From assembly GCA_035582835.1 (NCBI GenBank), contig JAYKAV010000944.1, positions 1 to 64,000 of the forward strand: DNA of 64,000 nucleotides, in the 5' to 3' direction. The translations under genes were made by a program, and so were the position numbers. Shown one piece after another: positions 50,171-60,445 of this stretch; positions within the stretch are counted from its first letter, which is position 1; every line of letters begins with the position of its first letter. Source of the stretch: Phoebastria nigripes. Lineage: Eukaryota > Chordata > Aves > Procellariiformes > Diomedeidae. The notes beneath the pieces were generated by a model that saw only the letters and a list, made by a program, of their open reading frames with translations, did no database searches and was not told the origin of the DNA.

Positions 50171-52029
50171 CTGAAAGAAGAATACGAGGATGAGTTACTC
50201 ATGACCTTTACCAATGGAGTGAACCCCCCGGAAAATTGCCTTTTTTCCCTTATTTTTAAACATGGAGGTTCATACACACCATAACAAAACCTGATTTCCT
50301 ATAAATCTGTGTCTCACAGCTGTGGGTGTTCATTGAGATTTCCCCATGTCAGGGTACTAAGGGGCAGATTTTCTTCAGACAAGTTTTTCTGATCACAAGG
50401 GTTGAGAGGATGGCATAGCTCCTCTCTCCAATTTAGGACACGTGTAGAATCTCTTTTTTCTAACAACCACCTATTTTCACAAAAATCCCAGAAAATCAGT
50501 TTCTTCAAAACTTAGTCCTACTGGCAAAACTTGGCTGAAATTGGCTAGCAAATTTGAAAGTTACTTGGGGTGGAAAGGGAGGGAGGGAATCCCTGCAGGA
50601 ACACAAGTTTTATTTCCTTAAGAAACCTGCCTAAACAAACAAACAAGGTGCAGCCCACACCTTCTGTGGCTGCATGGCAGAGATCAGCGAAGGAAGCTGT
50701 ACATGTGCACCGCAGCAGCTCTGGGGCATGCTCTCACCTGCTTTTTGTCTTGCTAAACGCAAACAGGAAGCGTGAAGGAATGGACAACCCTACCTGAGTG
50801 GAAGGGTTTGTGTACTGAGAAATCCCAAATGCTTTGCAAGCTTAATGAGCCAGTAAGCAGGTTATGTACAGGAGCACTTCAGCATCATTGAGATGCAGTC
50901 ACCCCTTGTATGGAGAGTGGCAAACATTTAACAAGGCACAGGAGCAGCTGAAGCTTTGAATAAGAAGAGAAGTGAATAAAAATGCCAGCTTTAAAATGTG
51001 GGATTAGAAACGTAAATGTCTGAATAGAGCATGGCCACCTCCGCATGAGGGTTTCTCTTCTTTAAGGAGTGATTCGATGATTCTTCAGGGATTGCAAGAA
51101 CAGGAGATTTTGCATCTCGAATACAAGTTTTTGCATCTCCGAAGTCTGGGCATCTGGCAGCACAGCAATGCTCAGGCAGTCAAACTTTAGCTTTTAAATT
51201 CAAGTTTTGGTCAATTAAGATGAAAAATATCAATTGGTTGGCCATGCACTGCACTAAAAACAGACTCAGTCATTTTCCAAGTCATTTATACCTTATGCTT
51301 GCTTTCTATACTTTCACTCTACGAAGTGGAAAGAAGGTAGATTAATCATTTCATTTTCTACCTCTGCTCACAATATGTTAACACAGGATTGCAACTGTCT
51401 GGATTAACAACTCCCAAGGAGTCTATTTACATACATTCATCAAAAACCTGTTTTAAATTATATTTAAATATTAAAAAGCTACTAAGCCCCAAATATTAAA
51501 TTAAAAATATCACAAAGACTTTTGTTTTAAATTCACAAAGCCTTAATTATTAAGGAGCAACATTACATTTTGCCTGCTGTTAGCAAAGTTTAAAAAAAAA
51601 ACGTGAAGAGCCAAGCTGATGAAGAAGTGAGTATACAAGTAAGGAATTCAGTTGTTTTATTCGCAAATGTAAAATACGCATGTGAAAGTAAGTTCTCACT
51701 GGACCAGAACTTTGACAACTGAAGCTATAAATCCAAGTAAATAGAAAGAAATGAACGAAAAAATAAGATCTAAACTATTTTGTATTTTAAACTATTGGTA
51801 ATTAAAAAAGGCAATGAAATATCACCACTTTTATCAGCGAAACTCTTTCTTGCTTTTTTAAAAATCATGAATAGGATCATGACCCTGACATCTCCAAGCT
51901 AACTGGAAAATCTTCCTTTTCTCTTCTTTAAAAGCATCTAAAATAACCTATATCTGTGGCTGTCACGCTGTGGTAAATGGATTCCTGGGATTCAATGGAC
52001 TCTTTCTATCAGACTTAAGTAAAGTGACT

Positions 52030-52048
52030 AAAAAAAAAAAAAAAAAAA
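52030..52048. repeat. Poly(A) run, 19 bases
   Basis: An uninterrupted A19 run preceded by aaagtgact. No retrocopy or SINE body is recognisable next to it. Confidence 0.85.
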
Positions 52049-54115
52049 GGCAATTCATATATGCTACACAGCTATTTGCACAGGTGACATTTCTGGGCCT
52101 ATTAGAATTTTAGGTTAGGAATCCAGTGTCTGTACTATATACGTCTCTATAAATGTGATAATTTCCACCCTGTTTATACCTGTTACTGTTTAAAACAGAT
52201 CCAGAGACCCCAGTCACTATATATTCCTGACCGCACTAAAATGCAAGTCCTTTTTGCTTTAAGATTTGTTTGCTTCCATCTTTATTCCCTTATGGCTAAA
52301 GGCTGGTGCAGCTAACACACCAGATGCCTCATCTCCTAATTAAAAAACAGTAATGTAAAAAGTCACAAAACATATATACAAAAGACATAAATATGCCCAC
52401 CTCAGCTCACAACTTTCTTGGCAGGCTTTGTAAATTGGATGAAATTTTGACAGAGAGGGGCACAAAGAGCTCAAGATGAGGGGCTAATTCCAGATGCTAA
52501 GGCCCTCATAGAGGCAGGTTCTCAGCAGACATCTGGTTCATGCTGAGCGCTCGCCAGCTCAGAGCGTCTCTGGTGATCTCATGGATGGCAATGTGACAGA
52601 GAAAAGAGATGATGTCTCATGCTAGCAGCTCCAAAACACTCAAAATTTTGCAGGTTAAAGCCAGTGCTTTGAATTCCAGCTGAAGCCAACAAATACTGCA
52701 GCGCATTCTTCCAGTATTAATATCACATGCTAGTTTAAAATCTAGGGGGAAATTAGCAACTGGATTTGCCTGGACCAAAAAACATTCGAATTTGTGGGAG
52801 TCTGACATTTTCACTAGATTCTGAATCAGGTCTGGAGTCTGTCACCTCTACCTTGTTCTTCCAAATTCAACCCAAATATATGAGAAAAGAGGATGAAATA
52901 GCATTCAACTCCCCCCACAACCCTGATATTCAGCCATATCTTCAAACAAATATAAAATGAAGAATCTGGTCTTATGATTCCCAGTCCCCAAATTTATACA
53001 CAGGTCTAAAAATGTTACAATACAGATTTCAGACAGCTTGTATTCCTCCCCCCCCAACCCCTTCCCTCTTTCTACCCTTACGCAAGACTCTAGACATAAC
53101 AAAGAATTCTGCATTTCCACTATGGTCTTCATTTAAAGATTTCTCAGTTTGCTTTTTCCCCCTGCATTATATTAGCCTCTACAATCACATCCAGAAGTGC
53201 TTAGCTTTGCACAGTTTGTCCCACTGGTAGTATGCATCCACGCAGAGAGACTTAATCGCATACGTAAGATTATGCAGGATCAAGCTCTTCAGCCACCTGC
53301 CTACCAAATTAATTTTACACAGTTACACCACAGATAGTGATTTATTGGAAGTCTCAAAACAAGCCCAGAATCCAAGTTCTCTTCTATGAAGCTTCCTCAA
53401 GACAAACTGCTCAGTCTCAAAACTGAGAGACAATCTTACATTTAACAATGGTGTAACTTCAGGTTAAACAAATCAAATGTTATGCTCAGGTATTTTGAAA
53501 GCTGCTTTGGTGTTCACCTCCAGACAAGGAATTGCAGCGCATTATGCGAAACGGGGAAATTCTTCCTGGAAAATAAAGTAGTGGCTGAATCCAAGGTCTC
53601 TGGGAAACTTAAACAGTTGAAAATGGAGATCTAGAGAGGAGACCATTAATATGGGTAATATATTTTCTGATAACCTTCCCTTTAGAAGATTGTAGTATCA
53701 GAACCAAAATATTTGTCAGAAGCATAGTGCACCCTCGACAAAGCTATTCCAGGCTGATTCTCTTATTAGCAATTACCTGTATTAACATCATACGGCCTAT
53801 GGAAAATGATTTTATTACGAACCACGGGGATTTATGAATATTTCTAGAGCAACCCGGTGGAAGTCACACATGCAGTGGGCTAGCTCCAGCACTGCTCCAC
53901 GGCGAAACTCGTGTTTAAGGGTAGGAAGGCAGAGAAACACCTCCTCCTCCTCCCGAATCCCATCCATCCGATCCAAAACCCCAAGCCCGGCGGGGGTGGA
54001 CGGCGGCAGAGGGCCGGAAAAGAGCCGCCTGCCCGGGCCTGTGCCCCTTCCCACACCCCGGTGCCTAACCCCCACCCGCCCCGGCCTCCGTCCCCTCAGC
54101 TGGCAGCTCCCCGCC

Positions 54116-54130
54116 GACCGTTTAACGGTC
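54116..54130. promoter_or_regulatory. 15-bp dyad with MYB-like core in the CpG island
   Basis: GACCGTT-T-AACGGTC has perfect 7-bp arms around one base. The right arm contains TAACGG, a MYB-type site. It lies inside the island, about 170 bp from the gap. Function is inferred only. Confidence 0.4.
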
Positions 54131-54170
54131 GCTCGCGCTCCGGGCTGCTGAGGGGAGCAGAGCGCTGGGC

Positions 54171-54189
54171 CCGCCCCGCCCCCGCTCCC
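54171..54189. promoter_or_regulatory. GC-box cluster (Sp1/KLF-type), INTS9 side
   Basis: A run of CCGCCCC/CCGCCCCC units beside the gap, on the INTS9 side of the island. Called from sequence composition; occupancy is unknown. Confidence 0.5.
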
Positions 54190-54287
54190 TCAGAGCCGCC
54201 CCCCTCAGTGCCTCAGTTTCCCCTCACGCCCGGCGGGGGTGAGGCTGCCGCAGCCTAGGGGCGATCCCGGGAGCCCCTCCACCGCCG

Positions 54288-55127
54288 NNNNNNNNNNNNN
54301 NNNNNNNNNNNNNNNNNNNNNNNNNNNNNNNNNNNNNNNNNNNNNNNNNNNNNNNNNNNNNNNNNNNNNNNNNNNNNNNNNNNNNNNNNNNNNNNNNNNN
54401 NNNNNNNNNNNNNNNNNNNNNNNNNNNNNNNNNNNNNNNNNNNNNNNNNNNNNNNNNNNNNNNNNNNNNNNNNNNNNNNNNNNNNNNNNNNNNNNNNNNN
54501 NNNNNNNNNNNNNNNNNNNNNNNNNNNNNNNNNNNNNNNNNNNNNNNNNNNNNNNNNNNNNNNNNNNNNNNNNNNNNNNNNNNNNNNNNNNNNNNNNNNN
54601 NNNNNNNNNNNNNNNNNNNNNNNNNNNNNNNNNNNNNNNNNNNNNNNNNNNNNNNNNNNNNNNNNNNNNNNNNNNNNNNNNNNNNNNNNNNNNNNNNNNN
54701 NNNNNNNNNNNNNNNNNNNNNNNNNNNNNNNNNNNNNNNNNNNNNNNNNNNNNNNNNNNNNNNNNNNNNNNNNNNNNNNNNNNNNNNNNNNNNNNNNNNN
54801 NNNNNNNNNNNNNNNNNNNNNNNNNNNNNNNNNNNNNNNNNNNNNNNNNNNNNNNNNNNNNNNNNNNNNNNNNNNNNNNNNNNNNNNNNNNNNNNNNNNN
54901 NNNNNNNNNNNNNNNNNNNNNNNNNNNNNNNNNNNNNNNNNNNNNNNNNNNNNNNNNNNNNNNNNNNNNNNNNNNNNNNNNNNNNNNNNNNNNNNNNNNN
55001 NNNNNNNNNNNNNNNNNNNNNNNNNNNNNNNNNNNNNNNNNNNNNNNNNNNNNNNNNNNNNNNNNNNNNNNNNNNNNNNNNNNNNNNNNNNNNNNNNNNN
55101 NNNNNNNNNNNNNNNNNNNNNNNNNNN
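54288..55127. other. Assembly gap (840 N)
   Basis: A continuous block of N inside the CpG island, typical of GC-rich promoter sequence lost in short-read assemblies. It probably hides INTS9 exon 1 (5' UTR plus ATG and codons 2-3) and the HMBOX1 transcription start. Long open frames spanning it are artefacts. Confidence 0.97.
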
Positions 55128-55224
55128 GGGGGAGCGGGAAGGGGGTCCCCCCTCAGCCGGCACCGCGGCTGCCTGCGGGGGAGTTGCGCCGCGCCGGAGA
55201 GCGGGTTTCCTCGCAGCGCGGGAT
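55128..55224 (+). other. HMBOX1: Candidate untranslated first exon of HMBOX1 (3' part)
   Basis: GC-rich sequence immediately right of the gap ends in GGGAT|gtgagtgagg, a strong consensus splice donor at 55225. Position and orientation fit a non-coding first exon whose start lies in the gap. No transcript evidence is available, so this is a prediction. Confidence 0.35.
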
Positions 55225-55242
55225 GTGAGTGAGGGGGGAAGC

Positions 55243-55274
55243 CGGGGCGGGGGGCGGCCGGGGGCGGGCAGGGG
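55243..55274. promoter_or_regulatory. GC-box / G-run cluster, HMBOX1 side
   Basis: Four or more runs of G (3-6 long) separated by short spacers, overlapping GGGGCGGGG-type Sp1 sites. The pattern would allow a G-quadruplex on the plus strand just after the candidate donor. Confidence 0.5.
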
Positions 55275-55548
55275 CAGCCCCTCAGCCCGGGCGGCCGCTC
55301 GCCGGCAGAGTTTGAGCCGCGGCTCTGGGTGGCTCCGCGTATCCCTCGGAGCGGGGGAGGAGGAAGGTGTCCCTGGGAGGCTGCTGCGGGGGTCTGCGGG
55401 AGGGCAGGGCAACCTTTGGTTTTTAAAGAAGAGCCCTCCATCGTTGTTCCTGCCATTTATTTATTTATTATTCTTTTTTTCACCCCTCTCCCGGGTGTGG
55501 AGGTGACGGACTCGTGGTGGCGGAGTCCCCTCAGCCTGGGTGGGTGCA

Positions 55549-55572
55549 TTTTTTTTTTTTTTTTTTTTTTTT
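55549..55572. repeat. Poly(T) run, 24 bases
   Basis: An uninterrupted T24 in the middle of the GC-rich island, preceded by gtgggtgca. Short frames reading poly-Phe or poly-Lys here are artefacts. Confidence 0.9.
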
Positions 55573-56100
55573 ACGTCTCCGTGGTGGTGTTTCGGTTTTG
55601 TTCGCCGCTGAGTTTGGGGCTGGGCTGGTGCGAGCCCCAGCGCGGGTGCGGAGGGCGGCGGGGCCCCCCCGCTCCCTGTCCCCAGGACCCCGGGGTGGGG
55701 GGGGGGCTGCCCCGGCCGGGCCCGGCGGTAGTTTGGCTGGGGAAGGCAGAGGAAGGAGGGAGGCTCCGACCCTGCGGGGATGGAGCCCGGTGCGCCGTGA
55801 GGATCGCGCCCCGGCATCGAGCCCCCCTCGCTGGGGCTCTGCCGGGGAGCTCTGTCCTGGCTGGGGGGGGCTGAGGGGCCGCCGTGGGTGTGCGAGGGCT
55901 CCGGGGGCTCCTTTCTAGGGGAGCCCCCGTGCTTTGTGCCTATGGAGATGGGGGGAACGGGGGCCACGGGTGCCCCAAACCCCGGTGGACCCCAGGGCTG
56001 GGAGGCTGCACGACGAGGAGGGCGAGATCTGTTGCAGCTCCCGGGGCTTTGAGAGAGGGTTTTCGGGGAGGGCAAAGGCGTGAATCTGAAGGGTGTCTTG

Positions 56101-59100
56101 TTGCTGGAGAGTTTAACATGGGAACGGGTGGGGGAGGAGGAGGACCCGGAGGGAAGTCATTCCCAAAATGTGCGAGGAAAGCTTGGGTGGGGTGTCACAG
56201 GCTTGTTTATTTTGTACTTCTTGGGAAGAGATGGGGTAAATGCTTTTGTATCCGTGCCTGGGATCTTCTTTCGGAAGAACAGTGTGTTTGACCCCAGGAC
56301 CGGTTGGAGGAAGTGGCAGGGAATGCCGCTGAACTGTTTTGCTGTGGTTCGGGGTTAAAACAAAACAAGAAACGAGTGTTTTTAGGTGCAGAACACACAT
56401 GCGAGGCAGACCGAGCCGAGTTCTTCAACCTCAGTTTTGTCTGATGGGTTTTTTCTTAGTTGTTCTAAGAGTGTCTTTTGGTATGTTTGCAGAGCACTTC
56501 TTCGGAAAGCATTTTTTTTTTTTCTTTGCGATAGGTCTGAAAAAGCCTTGGTCGTGTGTGCTGTTTTTCCCAGTCCTTTCGTGTTAGGGACAAAAAAATG
56601 CTTTTTTTTTTTGGGGGTGGGGAGGGAAGAAGGAAGAGGAAATGAAGATTATAAGCGTGTTTGCTGTTTGTCTGTAGAGTCGGGTATATCTCAATTTGTT
56701 CTCCTGCTCAAGTAACACTGTGAGTACAGAGAAGTACAAAACGTATATGAACAAAAGCTGGAAAGATTTAAACTTTGTAGGGAAGAAAGCGTTAAACCGA
56801 TGGCCAGGGCAGGCGTTTGAGAGCACTGTCGGAGCAGATCTGATAGACGCTAGCTACGTGCCCCTGCTTCAAACTAATGGGGATGGAGGAAAAGGAAACT
56901 GGTGGAAAAAAAAAATACAATTTGCATGAATGATACCATGTAAAATGTATCTTATCAGAGAAGGGATTGTGCTCTGCAGACGATTTGTGGGCTGGCAAAA
57001 TCCTGAAGTGCCTGCTTGCGTCCCGTGATATGACTAGCTNATTTCTGCAGGGCTCATCAGGTACAGACTCTGCTTCCTTCCTGGGATGGTGCAGCTGGCA
57101 TTTGATTTCCTCCATGGATGGGAGAGGAGGAGTCCTGTGCAGTTTTTTTCCCCGAGATGATTGCATTTTCTTTGGCCTTGCTGTACCCTGCCTCATTAGT
57201 AGGAACTGCATCTATATTTATTTACCATTATACCATGTCCCTTGGGATGTCGGGTGTAGTTTGGAGTAGGTATATATGGATTTATCACTCTTAACATTTT
57301 TTTTTTCTCCCATCACGCTAGGACCAAATCCGTCAACAGCAGAGAACAAACTTAATTTATTTCTGTGTTTTGCATCTCCCTTTTTGCCATTTCTCTTCCA
57401 AATTGCTAAGAAAACATCTCCGAGATGCGGATGGGGGAGGGAAGTAGGAGAGAAGTGAGAAAGGGATGGAATATGTTATCTGTGCAGGGATGCATTTGTT
57501 ATCTGCGTGTTCTAGGAGCACCGGGCTCTGTGCAAGAGCAGGGTTTGATACTGCATCTGAAAACTGGGGTTTGGGAACGCTCTTTTCCCTTAGGTGAAGA
57601 TTCTTCTTTAGCCCCACGACAGCCACAACTTTTTCTGTATGGTTGACAGAATTGTCTGACGAGCCTGGGCATGAGACTAGGAACAAGGAACTTGTGTTTT
57701 ACTCAACGATGTCTGTTCTTCCTCCTATCGTTCCTTTAGCACCAGTGCAAGCACCAGAACAGGCATCAGCATTTTTACTCCTGTGTCATCCAACTCTGTT
57801 CAGAGCAGGTCTAGACGACATTGTGGTATGCAGACTGCCAGCTGTGTTATAGGAATGCTACCATAGGTGAAACTGCAGGATTTTTAAAGAGTGGTGAGGA
57901 AATCTTGAAGAAAATCCTGTGTGGATGAGGCCTGCTTATCTCTACTTTCGTGAGCGGTCTTGAGCAATTCCTTTCTATTTGTTGACCTTTCTAGAAAATG
58001 TGCATCTCTCTAGCATTGTGATTCTGATAATTCCACAGAGTTAGTAACCAGTGTCAGCTGCAGAAAGCTTACTTCTAAGGCAGTTTCTGTGGGGTCTTAC
58101 TGTTCTCTTTCAAAAGGATATTAAAAGTTCATGGCTGTCCAGTGTTTTGAAAATTAAATTATTATGAAGTGTTTACTTTATAGTGATAATCCATAAGTTC
58201 ATGGAAATGTTTGGTATGTTTTTTCATTGGTATCTGGAGCTGGGAAAACAGTGGGATTCTCACATTCACTTTTTAAACTAATTTTATTTTTAATAAAAGG
58301 AATTTTTAATAAGCATGAATTTCAAGAATTGTTCTATCATTAACTTTTGGGACTGCTCTTTTTGTTGTAAGTCAGTGGGGCAGTGGTGAAACTTGGGTCT
58401 TTAGGATATGACGTTTGGGTGGGGAATTGGAAGGTTTAATGAAACTGAAACACGAGGAAGGAAGAATGCTGTACTGTCCCTTTCATAAAGGGATCTCAGA
58501 AGATGTTTGGTTGTATGTGTTAGAAAATAAACCAATTTGCATGAAATGACAGCACATTTTAATCTAAAGAAAGCAGCTTGTGCTTTACAGTGATTTCTGT
58601 GCAGAGCTTTTAGGGACACTACAGAATTACACATTACAGTGTTGGGATCTGTGGCATATATTTTTTGTCTTCTGCAAAGTTTAGGATTTGAAATCAAACA
58701 CTTGAAGGGATGCTGTCGGCTTAAGAATCCTACTGCAAAAAACCCCATGCATTCATTTCTCCTGTCGATAACTTCATGCAGCTTTGACACTTCTTCTAAA
58801 GTCACTGAAGTCGATTTCACTTTATATGGCGCAGGCATTGGATTCCGCATACACGTCCTCGTGGGATTGGGCTTTAATTATACCTATGCTGATAATATTA
58901 TCTTGTGGGTTATCAATGAAGTGAGACCAATGTCATGATTATAGTGGGATTTTTAGGAGATAATGAGGAGAATTTGAATTTTTTGGGGTCTAACTCATAT
59001 TCCTAAAGCTGGTTTTATACATAAGATTAGTAATAAACTGTATTTTAGCNTTCAAGTCCACAATTCCTCTATTGACTAAAGCTCCCTTCTGACATGTATA

Positions 59101-59280
59101 AAACTAGGATGGCTGGGTAGCAAAGTATACTAAGACTTTGTATTTGAACACTCAGTCATGCAAATGGATTGTATGTTAGCTATGAATGCAATTTCCAGTG
59201 TTAATGCTAAAGATAAGTGTTTTGACAAATGCTTTTAATTTGGGGAACAATACAAGCAAGAATAGCAGGATATGAAAAGA
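56101..59280. other. Intergenic/intronic DNA, nothing recognised
   Basis: Transition out of the CpG island into AT-rich sequence with short T runs (for example 56512-56523 and 56601-56610). One ambiguous base at 57040 and one at 59050. I see no repeat family or gene. Confidence 0.7.
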
Positions 59281-59289
59281 AAGTGTTAT

Positions 59290-59375
59290 TTTTCATTTCG
59301 CAGGTGGCAAACTAAGGTGTGGAGGGTTTAACTTGCCCAGGTTCCTACATGGAGTCTGCAGCAGAACTAGTAATC
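59290..59375 (-). repeat. MIR/CORE-SINE-like relic
   Basis: The plus strand caggtggcaaactaaggtgt, followed by gtttaacttgcccaggttcc, matches the reversed MIR core pattern (GATGAGGAAACTGAGGC...TTAACTTGCCCAAGGTC). Confidence 0.6.
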
Positions 59376-60349
59376 AGTCTGTGATCTCAAGGGTTTGTCA
59401 GGGCTTTAATCAGAGTTTTTCTTCCTCCCCTCATTAATTGGCTAATTTCCACATTTTGAAAATAATGTCTAGAGATTATTTTTCTTTCCTCCAGTTCCAA
59501 ACTTTATAGCCTGAAGTTTTTTCATTTTCAGTCGAGCTTTGAAAACACAGTGTTGGAAAGCTTTGTCTGAACAGCACCTCCCTGACATACGATACTATCT
59601 TGAAACAGCCTCTGACAAGTGAACCCTCTCATTGAAATCATGTGAGGAATTTTATTACTCAACTCTGAAGATCTTCTGGGGGAAAGGAGGTTGCAAACTA
59701 TTAACTATGTGGTCTTCGTTGCAAGTTGGCACCTAAAATGTTCTTATGTATTGAGGCAGTCATGTGGTCCACAGAAAGTAGAGAATCAGCTCTGTAGTTG
59801 CTCGCGAACTGAAAATTTCATCCTGTAACTGTGAGAAACACATTTATTTTTGTGTTGTGCCTCCTAAAAAGAGATACATTCACTTGAAATCTGGTCTTTC
59901 TTTAAACATGGCATTGTTGGATTTCCTTCCCTTCTCCTCCCACTCGGCTAGGCGCTTAGACAGGGTTAGCCTGTGACTATAAAAGCATGTGGAGAAGCTT
60001 TTATGATAGATAACCTTAAAAAGTATATTGTGTTTGGGATGCTTCTTTTCTTTGCTGTTGCAGTCGGGTTTACCTAAAGCTTGTTGTTCATGCAGGCTTC
60101 CTGCATAATACGCTGCTGAGCAAAGTGCTCGTTTCACAGTTATGAAACTGCTGCTATCGCAATTACTGCATCGTAAAGCCTAACCTAATCAGAAGTGATC
60201 GATTTATGGCCGTAACTTGTGTGGTGTGCTAGTGGAGTACGGCTCTGATGTTTCACGTTTGATTCATTATGGCCGAGCCACAGTCCTTCTATGATAAAAT
60301 AATATGTTGTACCTTTGTTTGTAAATCTTTAAGTGTGTTACAGCGGTAT

Positions 60350-60445
60350 CAGTATTTTACAAATAGAGAAACTGAGGCATAAGGGCCAAGTGACTCGCTC
60401 AAGGTCACATACTGAGTCAGTGGCAATTGAACACGGCTGTCTCTT
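60350..60445 (-). repeat. MIR/CORE-SINE-like relic, best preserved
   Basis: The plus strand reads attttacaaatagagaaact, gaggcataagggccaagtga and ctcgctcaaggtcacatact, then gagtcagtggcaattgaaca. This closely follows a reversed MIR core from the ATTTTACAGATGAGGAAACTGAGGC block to the B-box region. Confidence 0.75.

Larger units (their letters stand above)
50171..54287 (-). other. INTS9 intron 1 (part)
   Basis: Runs from the exon 2 acceptor into the CpG island and the N gap. It carries a 19-A run at 52030-52048 and a C-rich patch at 53049-53062. I looked for a Met-Lys-Leu exon with a donor (plus strand: ac followed by a version of cagcttcat) between 53.8 and 54.3 kb and saw none. Confidence 0.75.
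53930..56100. promoter_or_regulatory. CpG island, probable INTS9/HMBOX1 bidirectional promoter
   Basis: Base composition changes sharply to GC- and CpG-rich at about 53.9 kb and fades after about 56.1 kb, with an N block in the middle. It lies just upstream of INTS9 (minus). In human, HMBOX1 (plus) starts within a few hundred bases of INTS9, so a shared TATA-less promoter is expected. Dense GC boxes flank the gap (54171-54189 and 55243-55274). The exact start sites are probably in the missing sequence. Confidence 0.8.

Noticed and set aside
54224..55456. Very long open reading frames (300-400 codons) on both strands
   Set aside because: They run through the 840-base N block, where stops cannot occur; the flanking parts are GC-rich low-complexity sequence without any domain.
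58401..58938. Overlapping open frames on both strands (149 and 99 codons) right of the island
   Set aside because: They do not match HMBOX1 or any family I know; mutual antisense overlap is typical of chance ORFs.
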